Of a DNA stretch of 64,000 bases, positions 1 through 8,637 are shown piece after piece. The stretch comes from Bradyrhizobium ivorense (GTDB lineage: Bacteria > Pseudomonadota > Alphaproteobacteria > Rhizobiales > Xanthobacteraceae), in NCBI RefSeq assembly GCF_900696085.1, contig NZ_CAADFC020000021.1, positions 1 to 64,000 of the forward strand, read 5' to 3'. The position numbers were made by a program, and so were the translations under genes. How positions within the stretch are numbered: position 1 is the first letter of the stretch; each line of letters begins with the position of its first letter. The notes beneath the pieces are model-generated. The model made no database searches and was not told the DNA's origin. It was given only the letters and a program-made list of their open reading frames with translations.

Positions 1-460
1 CCTGCGCCGCCACGATCCCGAGCTCGCTCAGCGCCGCCCGCAGCGCGTTCGCGGCCATCGTCCGCTGCCGAACCAGCAGCGCGCGGGTGCCGTGAACCGC
101 CAGCGCCGCCTGCTGCGCGACGCTCTTCACCGCCACAAAGCGCATCGTCGGCCGGCTCACCGCCTCGCAGATCGCCTCCGCGTCCCGGCCATCGTTCTTG
201 TTGCGCTTCACATAAGGCTTCACATAGGCCGGCGGCATCAGCTTGACTTCGTGGCCGTACTTCCCGATCACCCGTGCCCAATGATGCGCGCTGCCACAGG
301 CCTCCATGCCCACCAGGCACGGCGGCAACTGCGCAAAAAACTTCTCCACGGCGGCCCGCCGAAGTTGCCGCCTCAGCACCACAGCTCCCGCCGCATCAAC
401 CCCGTGAACTTGAAACACGTTCTTCGCCAAGTCCAAACCAATCGTGCTAATCTTCGTCAT
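1..460 (-). mobile_element. IS110-family transposase, N-terminal part (cut by window edge)
   Basis: The reverse strand reads from an ATG at 460 leftwards and stays open to the edge. The first about 150 residues match the RuvC-like DEDD domain of IS110-family transposases: the opening GLDLAKNVFQVHG carries the first Asp, GMEACGSAHHWAR carries the Glu, and NKNDGRDAEAI carries the next Asp. IS110 enzymes act through a DEDD catalytic domain followed by a C-terminal transposase_20 domain with a conserved Ser, which lies outside the window. Whether the copy is intact cannot be judged here. IS110 elements usually lack terminal inverted repeats, so the right end, somewhere between 461 and about 540, cannot be fixed by eye. 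Confidence 0.88.
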
Positions 461-540
461 GGACGGTCCCCTTGTCTGGTCGAATCAACATCACCAGTCT
501 GGCACACTGATGCCGTTGGGGGCCGTCCACCCCATCTTTG

Positions 541-655
541 CGAGGAGCGAAGCGACGACTTGTCCGCCGTAGCTCGAAGAGCGAAGGCGGAAGCAATCCA
601 TGGCTCCGCGGGTGCGGAGGAATGGATTGCTTCGCTTCGCTCGCAATGACGGGGA
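541..655. repeat. Dispersed palindromic repeat (GCAATGAC-ended type)
   Basis: The left arm (gaggagcgaagcgacg, then aagcaatccat) is mirrored by a right arm (atggattgcttcgcttcgctcgcaatgac), giving a long imperfect hairpin next to the IS end. A related copy with the same arms occurs at 13534-13641. Repeats of this form are very common between genes in Bradyrhizobium; that statement is from memory. The ORFs crossing it are not genes. Confidence 0.7.
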
Positions 656-723
656 GAAGTGTGTGCACGAATGGCGGGCACGTCGCTTCGCTCCGTTGCC
701 ACCCTACGCAGCTTACGCCGTCC

Positions 724-1950
724 TTACGACGCCGCGCGCTCCGGCATCTGGGTGAGGCGCGCCAGCAGCGAGGTTGCGGAATCGCCCGGCTGCAGCGTGG
801 CGACCGCGACGGCCGGCTCGGCTCTGACGTCGCGGCGGCCGTGATGGGTATGGCGCATCACGCTGGCGAGCCGCCGCGTGATTGCATGCGCGTTGCGCAA
901 ATCGGTCCCGGTGAACACGACGATCAGCGAGCGGTCGTCGTGCACTGCGCCGAAATCGGCCTGGCGCATCAGCCGGCTGATGATGCGGGCGCCGTCGAAC
1001 TGGGCGCGCGGATGGGTGTCGTCGAAGGTGAAGCGCGCCACCGACAGGCTGCCGCCGCGCTCGGCGGTCTGGTAGACGGCAGTCGCGAAGTCGCGGTCGA
1101 ACGCGACCTTGGTCAAGAGGCCGGTGCGGGCATCGATCAGGCCCTTGGCGTCGATCGCGCGCAGCATGCGGCCGAGCCGCGCCTCGAAGGCGTGCTGGCG
1201 GATCATCGGCAGGGCGATGTCGGCGATCCGCGACGGCCCGGCGGTGACGATCTCGAGATTGGGCAGATCGTAGCGCGGCGTGAGCTCGCCCGAGGCGACC
1301 AGCACCGGCAGCGGGCGAAAGCGCACATCCTCGGTCAGCACGGTCAGGAACGCATCCATCACCCTCGGCGTAAAGCCTTCGGCGAGCACGATGCCGTCGA
1401 TGTCGCGGCTGGAGAGATGCTTTGCCGCCGCCTCGATGCTGAGTGCGCCGACCACGCCGGCGCGTTCGCCGAGCGCCACCGACAGCGTCGGATAGGCGCC
1501 GCCGCGGCCGATCAGGAGCGTGGTGGCTTCGCCGACCGGATCGATATCCGACAACGCAATCGGCGCCGGCGGCACCAGGCGCCGCATCACCGTCGCATGC
1601 AGCGCGCGGACGCGCAGCGACGCGTTGAGCCGCGCGATCAGGCGATCGGGCAGGCCCTTGCGCTGGAAGAATGCGATTGCGGTATCGGGCAGGGTGGTCG
1701 CGGGATCGACTGCGATCAGCGGCAGATAGGGCGCCCGGGCGGCGGCGCGTTTCGCCAGCGCCGCGAGCGCTGTGAAATCGGTGCCCTCGGCCGCCGCGAT
1801 GATGGCGGCCGGCTTCACCTGCTCGATCGCCCGCCCGGCCTCGCTCCAGTCGGTGACCACCACCGGGAACAGCTTCGTCTCATCGAGGACGGCGGCGAAC
1901 GGCGGTTTGGCCGCCGCCGATACGATGAGGACCGGACCTTGTTGCGACAT
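724..1950 (-). CDS. Degenerate GGDEF-domain protein with receiver-like N-terminus
   Basis: The 408-residue protein has no signal peptide. Residues about 1-110 have a receiver-like alpha/beta pattern (opening QQGPVLIVSAA) without an obvious phospho-acceptor. The C-terminal third begins with the typical GGDEF-domain lead-in (ARTGLLTKVAFDRDFATAV), but the catalytic GG(D/E)EF loop is replaced by AVHDDRSL. It is therefore unlikely to make cyclic di-GMP and may be a sensor or scaffold remnant. It lies 107 bp downstream, on the same strand, of an acyl-CoA-synthetase-like gene that is also degenerate. The family assignment rests on the lead-in motif only. Confidence 0.7.
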   Translation of the reverse strand: MSQQGPVLIVSAAAKPPFAAVLDETKLFPVVVTDWSEAGRAIEQVKPAAIIAAAEGTDFTALAALAKRAAARAPYLPLIAVDPATTLPDTAIAFFQRKGLPDRLIARLNASLRVRALHATVMRRLVPPAPIALSDIDPVGEATTLLIGRGGAYPTLSVALGERAGVVGALSIEAAAKHLSSRDIDGIVLAEGFTPRVMDAFLTVLTEDVRFRPLPVLVASGELTPRYDLPNLEIVTAGPSRIADIALPMIRQHAFEARLGRMLRAIDAKGLIDARTGLLTKVAFDRDFATAVYQTAERGGSLSVARFTFDDTHPRAQFDGARIISRLMRQADFGAVHDDRSLIVVFTGTDLRNAHAITRRLASVMRHTHHGRRDVRAEPAVAVATLQPGDSATSLLARLTQMPERAAS

Positions 1951-2057
1951 ACGAAAAGCTCGGAACCAATGCGCGAGATCAGCAAATTGGCGCGATGCTA
2001 GTTCGCTTCGCTTAATGCAGTGTCAACGCAATGCTAAGACTAACGCATCGATAAGAT

Positions 2058-3566
2058 TCAACCCGTCGCGGCGTTGGCGCGGTCGCGAAAAGCTTCCACC
2101 ATCAATGGGTTAAGCCCGAGTTCCGTCAGCGCGTCGCGGGCCCGTGCATTGTCCTGCGCCCGTCCGGCCAGCCGATGGCCGCTGAGCCGGTCCGGCAGCG
2201 CGGTCAAAAGCGCGCCCTGGCCGAGGCGGCGCGACCACTCCTGCAGGTCCTGCGCGAGGAAGCGGTACCCACCAACCGTCATGACCCCGGCCGGCGGCGC
2301 GGTGATGTTGAGGCCGCCGGTCGCGCGCTCGATTCGGGCGGCGTATTCGGTGTCGACGTAGTCACGCGGCGGCGGTGCGATCATGCCGTCGCCCGTCGGG
2401 GGCGGCGGCGCATAGGCGGCGACCGGCACCATCGGGCCGCGCAGGCCGAGCGTACCCTTCGGCGTCAGCAGGATCTCGCCGGCGATCGCTGCACCCGGCG
2501 CTTCGCGCGGCGCGCTGTGCGGGCCGACCTTGATCGGGGCGGGCGATCCGTCCTCGGCGCTGCGGCGGGCACCGAACAGCCCGGCTTCGCCGAACAGATA
2601 GACATCGGTCAGGGTCGCGCGCTTCGCGGTCCAGGCCGCGCTGGAGCCGACCTGTTCCGGCGTGCGCCAGAGCCCAACGACGTTGCGCAGGCCCGGCAGG
2701 CGCTCCAGGCCGCGTTCGTCGAGCCGCAGCGCGAGCTGTGCCGGCGCGATCAGCGTGTCGCAGCCGTAGTCGGTGAGCTGGGCTTCGAGCACCTCTTCGT
2801 CGAAGGGGTGATGCAGCACCAGCGTTCCGCCCGACAGCAGCCAGGTCACCAGCGAGGCGCAGATGCCGGCAAACGACATCGGCGCGAACGCCGCCATGAT
2901 GGTCGAGCCCTGCGCGAGGTCGCTCTCCAGCGACATCGCGAGCCCGCCGGCGATCAGGCTGAAATGCGCGCGCGGCACCGGGCGAAAACCGTCACTGGTG
3001 ACGTCGAAGGAGATCAGCGCCGGCTTGCGGCCGTCCTGGATCACCGAGCGCGAGGTCCGGGAATCCTGCAGGATCGCCTGATCGAGCGAGGCCATGCCCT
3101 CGGGCAGGTCGCTGCCGAAGCCGCAGACATGACGGATCGAGAACGCTTCGGCGGCGGCGTTCATCGCGATGTCAGCATAGGACACGCCGTCGATCCGGCC
3201 GCAGGTGACGATCGCCCGCGCCGCGGTGCGGTTGAGCACCGATGTCAGCTCGGACTGCCGCCACAGCAGCGGCAGCGGCACCACCACCAGCCCGGCGCGA
3301 TGCGCCGCGAGCACTGTCAGCGCGAACTCGACGGTGGTGGGCAACTGGACGGCGATCACCGTGTTGGTCGGCAGCCCGCTCTCGATGAAATGGGCCGCGA
3401 TCGCCGAGATCGCGCGGTCGGCTTGGGCGTAGGTCAGGCGCTTGCGGTTCTGCCCGGTGATGCGCTGCTTGTTGATCGGATCGACCAGCGCCAGCGCGTC
3501 CGGCTGCCGCGCCAAAGTCCGCTTGAACAGGGTATCGAGCGTCGGCGAGGTGATCTGCTGGTTCAC
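2058..3566 (-). CDS. ANL-superfamily (acyl-CoA synthetase-like) protein with degenerate motifs
   Basis: This 502-residue protein has the fold pattern of AMP-forming acyl-CoA synthetases. There is an N-terminal LTYAQADRAISAIA segment, then VIAVQLPTTVEFALTVLAAHRAGLV, and an A5-like LFGEAGLFG. The P-loop that should read close to TSGTTGxPKG is instead FDVTSDGFRPVPRAH. The Asp of the TGD motif and the C-terminal catalytic Lys region are not recognisable. It is probably unable to adenylate, or it has a changed reaction. The neighbour downstream on the same strand is a degenerate GGDEF protein; the pair may be co-transcribed. Confidence 0.68.
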   Translation of the reverse strand: MNQQITSPTLDTLFKRTLARQPDALALVDPINKQRITGQNRKRLTYAQADRAISAIAAHFIESGLPTNTVIAVQLPTTVEFALTVLAAHRAGLVVVPLPLLWRQSELTSVLNRTAARAIVTCGRIDGVSYADIAMNAAAEAFSIRHVCGFGSDLPEGMASLDQAILQDSRTSRSVIQDGRKPALISFDVTSDGFRPVPRAHFSLIAGGLAMSLESDLAQGSTIMAAFAPMSFAGICASLVTWLLSGGTLVLHHPFDEEVLEAQLTDYGCDTLIAPAQLALRLDERGLERLPGLRNVVGLWRTPEQVGSSAAWTAKRATLTDVYLFGEAGLFGARRSAEDGSPAPIKVGPHSAPREAPGAAIAGEILLTPKGTLGLRGPMVPVAAYAPPPPTGDGMIAPPPRDYVDTEYAARIERATGGLNITAPPAGVMTVGGYRFLAQDLQEWSRRLGQGALLTALPDRLSGHRLAGRAQDNARARDALTELGLNPLMVEAFRDRANAATG

Positions 3567-3604
3567 GGGGTCAAATTCGGTTGCATCGCTTGATTCGGAT
3601 CAGG

Positions 3605-5611
3605 TCACTTCGGCTTCGCGACTTCGGGCTTTGTGACTTCGGGCTTAGTGACTTCGGGCTTTGTGACTTGCGGCTTCGCGCCGACCCTCTGCCACCAAGT
3701 CTCCGGCAAATAGCCCGCCAAGGCCGTAGTCGATGGCCGTTGTACCCGATTCCAGCGCGCGATCCATTGCTCTCCCGCGTTAAACAGGGGGATAGCGTAG
3801 AAGCCCGACATCAGCGCCCGGTCCAGCGCCCGCACCGCCGAGACGAAGGCCGGCCGCTCCCGCGCCGCCAGCAGCGCCGCGATCATGGCGTCGATCGCGG
3901 GGTCCCTGGCGCCCATGTAATTACGGGTGCCGGTGACGTCGGCGGCCTGGCTGCCCCAATAGAACGCCTGCTCATTGCCTGGGGACAGCGACTGGTCCCA
4001 GCGGTTTGGAATCATGTCGAAGTCGAAGGCGAGCCGGCGCTGCTCGAACTGCACCGCATCGACCACCCGCACCGTGGCCTCGATGCCGGCGCGCTTGAGG
4101 TCGCGCTGATAGGCGAGCGCGATGCGTTCATGCTCGCGCGTCGTCACCAGGATCTCGACGGTGAGCGGCATTCCGGTCGCGCGCTGCTTCAACACCGTGC
4201 CGTCGATGCCGTAGCCGGCCTGCTCCAGCAGATCGAGCGCGCTGCGCAGGATGGTGCGGTCGCGCCCGGAGCCGTCGGTGACGGGGAGGCGGTAGTGGCC
4301 GTCGAGGATGTCGGGCGCGATGTGCGACAAATAGGGCTGGAGCAGATCGCGCTCGCGCTCGTCGGCAGGGCGGCCATAGGCGGACAGTTCGGATCCGGCA
4401 AAATAGCCGCCGGCGCGCGAATACAGCCCGAAATAATAGTTGCGGTTGATCCATTCGAAATCGAACAGCATCGCCAGCGCCTGGCGCACCCTGACGTCGG
4501 CGAATTTCGGCCGCCGGCTGTTGAACACCAGGAATTCGGACGGGTAGGGCGTGCCGAGCTTGTTGGTGTCGCGGACCACCTCGCCGCTGCGCACCGCCGG
4601 GAAATCATAGCCCTCGTGCCAGCGCAACGGCTCGTTCTCGGTGCGGAAATCGTACAGGCCGCGCTTGAACGCCTCGAACAGGCCGTTGGCCTCGCGGTAG
4701 TAATCGATCCTGATCTCGTCGAAGTTCCAGAGGCCGCGATTCACCGGCAAATCGCGGCCCCAGTAATCGGGATTTCGGGTGAAGGTGACGCTGGCGCCCG
4801 GCTTGACCGTGGTGACGCGATAGGGCCCGGAGCCAACAGGCGCGGCCAACGTGGTTTCCTCGAACCTGGCGGCGTCGACGGCGTGCCGCGGCAGGATCGG
4901 CATCAGGCCGAGGATCAGCGGCAGCTCGCGATCGGCGACGCCGCCGAAGTCGAACCGCACCGTCAGCGGGTCGGGCGCCTCCGCCTTTGCGACTTTTGAA
5001 TAGTACTGGTGATGCAGCGGGCGGCCGTGGTCGCGCAGCAGCGCCAGCGAGAACAGCACGTCGTCGGCAGTGACCGGCTGGCCGTCGGAGAAGCGTGCGC
5101 GCGGATCGAGGTGGAAGGTGACGTAGCTCCGCGCATCGTCGGTCTCGACGCTGCGCGCTAGCAGGCCGTACAGGGTGAAGGGCTCGTCATTGCCTCGCAC
5201 CATCAGGCTTTCATAGACATAGCCGCGCTCATAGGCGTAGCCGCGGACCTGCTGGACGGCGACGCCGCGGACGATCAGGGGATTGAGGCTGTCGAAGGTG
5301 CCGATCAGGCCCTGCACCAGCCGGCCGCCCTTGGGCGCGTCGGGATTAGCGTAGGGCAAATGGGTGAAACCGGGGGGCAGCGCCGGCGCGCCGTGCATCG
5401 CGATCGCATAGCTTTCGGCGGCGGCCGCGGGAGCCGGTCCCGCCGTCAGGAGGGCCAGGGCGATGGACAGACCGGCCAGCAAATGGCGCCCGACGCGCTC
5501 GGGAACACGCGCGTGAGGCGCCGGATTTGATTCGCGAGACGTCACGCCGGGAGCTTTATCACAGGCGGCCTCAACTCGCCGTAAGATGCGCGCAAATATG
5601 CTTGCCGCCAT
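3605..5611 (-). CDS. YejA-type ABC transporter substrate-binding protein (SBP_bac_5)
   Basis: This is a periplasmic solute-binding protein of the oligopeptide/microcin C (YejA-like) group. The mature part opens SYAIAMHGAPALPPGF and continues with YANPDAPKGGRL and the SLNPLIVRG segment typical of YejA. Further motifs are GSGPYRV, FTRNPDYWG and EFLVFNSRRPKFADVRVRQAL. The frame is open to 5686, but the Met at 5611 is a better start. A Sec signal (LLAGLSIALALLTAGPAPAAAA) then lies about 45 residues in, so the true start could be later still. The C-terminus ends in a tandem TKPEV repeat. No permease or ATPase genes for it are nearby, so it is an orphan here. Confidence 0.85.
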   Translation of the reverse strand: MAASIFARILRRVEAACDKAPGVTSRESNPAPHARVPERVGRHLLAGLSIALALLTAGPAPAAAAESYAIAMHGAPALPPGFTHLPYANPDAPKGGRLVQGLIGTFDSLNPLIVRGVAVQQVRGYAYERGYVYESLMVRGNDEPFTLYGLLARSVETDDARSYVTFHLDPRARFSDGQPVTADDVLFSLALLRDHGRPLHHQYYSKVAKAEAPDPLTVRFDFGGVADRELPLILGLMPILPRHAVDAARFEETTLAAPVGSGPYRVTTVKPGASVTFTRNPDYWGRDLPVNRGLWNFDEIRIDYYREANGLFEAFKRGLYDFRTENEPLRWHEGYDFPAVRSGEVVRDTNKLGTPYPSEFLVFNSRRPKFADVRVRQALAMLFDFEWINRNYYFGLYSRAGGYFAGSELSAYGRPADERERDLLQPYLSHIAPDILDGHYRLPVTDGSGRDRTILRSALDLLEQAGYGIDGTVLKQRATGMPLTVEILVTTREHERIALAYQRDLKRAGIEATVRVVDAVQFEQRRLAFDFDMIPNRWDQSLSPGNEQAFYWGSQAADVTGTRNYMGARDPAIDAMIAALLAARERPAFVSAVRALDRALMSGFYAIPLFNAGEQWIARWNRVQRPSTTALAGYLPETWWQRVGAKPQVTKPEVTKPEVTKPEVAKPK
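3609..3676 (-). repeat. 15-bp coding tandem repeat (TKPEV tail)
   Basis: About four imperfect copies of a 15-bp unit (acttcgggctttgtg) encode repeated TKPEV pentapeptides at the extreme C-terminus of the binding protein. A Lys/Pro tail of this kind may be a flexible extension. Copy number is likely to vary between strains. Confidence 0.8.
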
Positions 5612-5772
5612 TGATCTTTCCGTCCGCCGCTGTATTGAAGGCGTGCAATTGACCGGGCGGCAACGCCTGTCACGTATCCGCCTCAATTGACGAGGAGACA
5701 GCCGCCCAAACGGCTATGTGTCGGCGCCCGCGGCGGTTTCGGGCGCTGCCCGTTCAGAAAGGGTTTTCCGCA

Positions 5773-6600
5773 ATGAATTTCCGTATCTTGGCCGCTCCGG
5801 TCTTGCCGCGGGGGCGAGTTGTCGCCCTGATGGCGGCGACGGCATTGTCTGCAGCGTTCCTGGTTCCTGCCGCTCAGGCCCAGCAGCCCGCAGCGCCGGC
5901 GCCCGCGGCACCGAAGGCTGCGCCCAAGGCGGCACCCAAGGCAGCTCCGAAGGCGCCGGCCCCGGCGGCCCAGCAGGCCCCGCCGGCCGCTCAGCCGCCC
6001 GCCGCGGCCGCCCAGCAGCCGCCGCAGGACCAGCAGATCCAGCTGATCTACGCGCCCTGGACCAAGTTCTGCCTCAAGGGCCAGGAAGCCGGCGCCAAGC
6101 AGGTCTGCTTCACCGGCAAGGACGGCCGCATCGAGTCTGGTCAGCCGGTGATCGCCGCCGTGATCATCGAGCCGGAAGGCGAGCCGAAGAAGATCCTGCG
6201 CGTGACGCTGCCGCTCGGCATGCAGCTCGTGCACGGCACCCGCATTATCGTCGACAGCAACCCGCCGCAGCAGTCGCCTTACGTGATCTGCTTCCAGAAC
6301 GGCTGCATGTCGGACTATGAAGCCACTCCCGAGCTGATCGCCAACATGAAGAAGGGCCAGAACCTCGTCGTTCAGGCGATCAACTCCAACGGCGCGCCGC
6401 TGACGCTGCCGCTGCCGCTCAACACCGAGTTCGCCAAGGCCTATGACGGCCCGCCGACCGATCCGAAGGTGTTCGAGGAGAACTCGAAGAAGCTGCAGGA
6501 AGAGTTGCAGAAGCGCGCCGAAGAGCAGCGCAAGAAGCTCGAAAGCGCCGGCCAGGGTCAAGGCGGCGCGGCGCCGGCCCCCAACGCGGCCGCCAAGTAA
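5773..6600 (+). CDS. Invasion-associated locus B (IalB) family periplasmic protein
   Basis: The 275-residue protein starts at the ATG at 5773, preceded by a GAAAGGG ribosome site. A signal peptide (MAATALSAAFLVPAAQAQ) is followed by an Ala/Pro/Lys-rich linker of about 55 residues with repeated APKA units. The IalB domain follows, with YAPWTKFCLKG, KQVCFTGKDGR, GMQLVHGTRI and the paired Cys in VICFQNGCMSDYEA. The C-terminal tail is a charged, probably helical segment (EENSKKLQEELQKRAEEQRKK). IalB was named in Bartonella, but family members are common periplasmic proteins in non-pathogenic rhizobia and their role there is unclear. A strong terminator follows directly. Confidence 0.88.
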   Translation: MNFRILAAPVLPRGRVVALMAATALSAAFLVPAAQAQQPAAPAPAAPKAAPKAAPKAAPKAPAPAAQQAPPAAQPPAAAAQQPPQDQQIQLIYAPWTKFCLKGQEAGAKQVCFTGKDGRIESGQPVIAAVIIEPEGEPKKILRVTLPLGMQLVHGTRIIVDSNPPQQSPYVICFQNGCMSDYEATPELIANMKKGQNLVVQAINSNGAPLTLPLPLNTEFAKAYDGPPTDPKVFEENSKKLQEELQKRAEEQRKKLESAGQGQGGAAPAPNAAAK

Positions 6601-6621
6601 GCGCGACATCAACGACAATCA

Positions 6622-6650
6622 AGAAGGCGCCCCGAGAGGGCGCCTTTTTT
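6622..6650 (+). terminator. Rho-independent terminator of the IalB-like gene
   Basis: The stem aaggcgcc/gggcgcctt with a short loop is followed by a T run, 21 bp after the stop codon. Confidence 0.85.
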
Positions 6651-6885
6651 GTCATGCGATCACGTCTGGCTGATGGCGGCTTACTGCGCTGGTGGTCCTG
6701 CCCGTCGTGTGCGATGTGTCAAAGCACAATCACAGAATCGATACGGGAGGCCAGACGAACGCGCGCAAGCGCCTTCGATGCGCAAACGCGTGTGTTCCGC
6801 CTGGCCGCTTGTTGCGGAACCGTGATGACGCGATCCGTCCATCTGGATTGCATCGGTTGCAATTCGTAGTCCCGGAATTTGCCTG

Positions 6886-8160
6886 ATGTCCCGACAGTTG
6901 AATCAACAACGGCAGGAACCGCGATCCCGGCCGCTGCAGCCGCAGCTGCGCACGGCGTCCGTCGCGGCCGCGCCGCGCGTCACGCAGGACAATTCCGCGC
7001 GGACATTCCATCCCGGGATCGTTCATCTCGCGCTGGCGATGGGCGGTTTTGCGATCGGCATCGCCGAATTCGCCACCATGAGCCTGCTGCCGTTCTTTGC
7101 CCATGACCTCGGCGTCAGCGAGCCCGCGGCCGGCCACGCCATCAGCGCCTACGCGCTCGGCGTCGTGGTCGGCGCGCCCGTGATCGCAGTGCTGTCGGCG
7201 CGGCTGACGCGGCGGACGCTGCTGATCGCGCTGATGGGGTTCTTCGCGCTGATGAACGGGCTCTCCGGCCTCGCGCCGGATTACCACACCCTGCTGGCGC
7301 TGCGCTTCCTCGCCGGATTGCCGCACGGCGCCTATTTCGGGATCGCGATGCTGGTTGCGGCAGCGCTGGTGCCGACCGACAAGCGCACCGCGGCGGTCGG
7401 CCGCGTGCTGCTCGGGCTGACGATTGCGACCACGGTCGGCGTGCCGCTCGCCAACGGGGTGGGGCAGGCGATCGGCTGGCGCTGGGCGTTCGCGATCGTG
7501 GCCGGCCTCGCGCTGCTCACCGCGACGCTGGTTGCGATCTTCGCGCCGCGCGACGTCGTCAACAGCAAGGCGAGCCCGCTGCGCGAGCTCTCCGCACTCG
7601 GACGCAAGCACGTCTGGCTGACGCTGGCGATCGGCGCCGTCGGTTTCGGCGGGCTGTTCTCGGTCTACACCTATCTCGCCTCGACCATGCTGGCGGTGAC
7701 GCACACCTCGCCGGCGATGGTGCCGGTCGCGCTCTGCGTATTCGGCATCGGCCTCACCGCCGGCAACATCATCGTGCCGCGCTTTGCCGACCGCGCGCTG
7801 ATGGCGACCGCCGGCGGCCTGCTGCTGTGGTCGGCGGCGACGCTGGCGCTGTATCCGTTGGCCGCGGCGAATATCTGGACGCTGTGTGCCGACGTGTTCC
7901 TGATCGGGCTCGGCGGCGCGCTCGCGACCGTCTTGCAGACCCGCCTGATGGACGTCGCCGGCGAGGCCCAGAGCCTCGCCGCGTCGCTGAACCATTCCGC
8001 CTTCAACACCGCCAATGCGCTGGGGCCATGGCTTGGCGGCATGGCGGTGGCGGCCGGCTATGGCTGGACCTCGACCGGCCTGGTCGGCGCGGGATTGGCG
8101 CTATCGGGGTTCGTGGTCTGGGCGATCGCGGCGGCGCTCGCCGCGCGCGAGGGCGTGTAA
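6886..8160 (+). CDS. MFS transporter (AraJ/YdhP-like drug or sugar exporter)
   Basis: The 424-residue protein has about twelve predicted membrane segments. After a polar N-terminal stretch of about 40 residues, TM1 carries MGGFAIGIAEFATMSLLPFFA, typical of the drug:H+ antiporter-1 AraJ group. The loop 2-3 motif is degenerate (SARLTRRTLLIA). The motif-C-like region VGVPLANGVGQAIGWRWAF is clear, as is LNHSAFNTANALGPWLGG near TM11. Substrate cannot be deduced. The gene is convergent with hspQ, with only 24 bp between the stops. Confidence 0.85.
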   Translation: MSRQLNQQRQEPRSRPLQPQLRTASVAAAPRVTQDNSARTFHPGIVHLALAMGGFAIGIAEFATMSLLPFFAHDLGVSEPAAGHAISAYALGVVVGAPVIAVLSARLTRRTLLIALMGFFALMNGLSGLAPDYHTLLALRFLAGLPHGAYFGIAMLVAAALVPTDKRTAAVGRVLLGLTIATTVGVPLANGVGQAIGWRWAFAIVAGLALLTATLVAIFAPRDVVNSKASPLRELSALGRKHVWLTLAIGAVGFGGLFSVYTYLASTMLAVTHTSPAMVPVALCVFGIGLTAGNIIVPRFADRALMATAGGLLLWSAATLALYPLAAANIWTLCADVFLIGLGGALATVLQTRLMDVAGEAQSLAASLNHSAFNTANALGPWLGGMAVAAGYGWTSTGLVGAGLALSGFVVWAIAAALAAREGV

Positions 8161-8184
8161 GCGATGCGCGAGATGCGCGGCGCG

Positions 8185-8517
8185 TCAGTTCAGCGAGGGA
8201 TTGCGCGGACGGTAGCCGCCGGACTTGTCCTTCACAAAAATCTCGGCGACCTGCGAATGGCGGATCGGCTCACCGGAATCGTCCGGCAGCAGATTCTGCT
8301 CCGAAACATAGGCGACGTATTCGGTCTCGGAGTTCTCCGCGAGCAGATGGTAGAACGGCTGGTCCTTGTGCGGCCGGACGTCCTCGGGGATCGACAGCCA
8401 CCATTCCTCGGTGTTGTTGAACTCCGGATCGATGTCAAAGATCACGCCCCGGAACGAGAACACCCGGTGACGGACGATCTGACCGATCTGAAATTTGGCG
8501 GTGCGCGCTTTGATCAT
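8185..8517 (-). CDS. hspQ: Heat shock protein HspQ (YccV family)
   Basis: The 110-residue product from the ATG at 8517 fits the family (E. coli HspQ is 105 residues). That start is preferred over the longer frame because it gives the standard opening KFQIGQIVRHRVFSFRGVIFDIDPEF. Conserved parts include the WWLSIPEDVRPHKDQPFYHLLAEN stretch and YVAYVSEQNLLPDDS. In enterobacteria HspQ binds hemimethylated DNA (annotated YccV-DNA-bind) and acts as a Lon specificity-enhancing factor. Whether it does so here is inference. A GAGG ribosome site precedes this start. Confidence 0.92.
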   Translation of the reverse strand: MIKARTAKFQIGQIVRHRVFSFRGVIFDIDPEFNNTEEWWLSIPEDVRPHKDQPFYHLLAENSETEYVAYVSEQNLLPDDSGEPIRHSQVAEIFVKDKSGGYRPRNPSLN

Positions 8518-8637
8518 GCCTCGTCGATAGACCAACATCGTGGCCGATGCTAGGGGCATGGACGCGATTTAACCCACCGTTTACCACTTCCAGGCGGCCC
8601 AACCGCCCCGAAATCCGGCCGAGAAGTCACTTTCAGA

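Noticed and set aside
499..518. A TGGCAC-N5-TGC match resembling a sigma-54 promoter near the IS110 end
   Set aside because: The TTGCA half is incomplete and it points toward no gene. It lies in the IS flank.
538..3593. Long + strand frames (538-2001 and 2175-3593) opposite the GGDEF-like and synthetase-like genes
   Set aside because: Their composition is typical of antisense shadows, rich in Arg, Gly, Asp and His with no hydrophobic pattern. The reverse-strand genes have recognisable family motifs.
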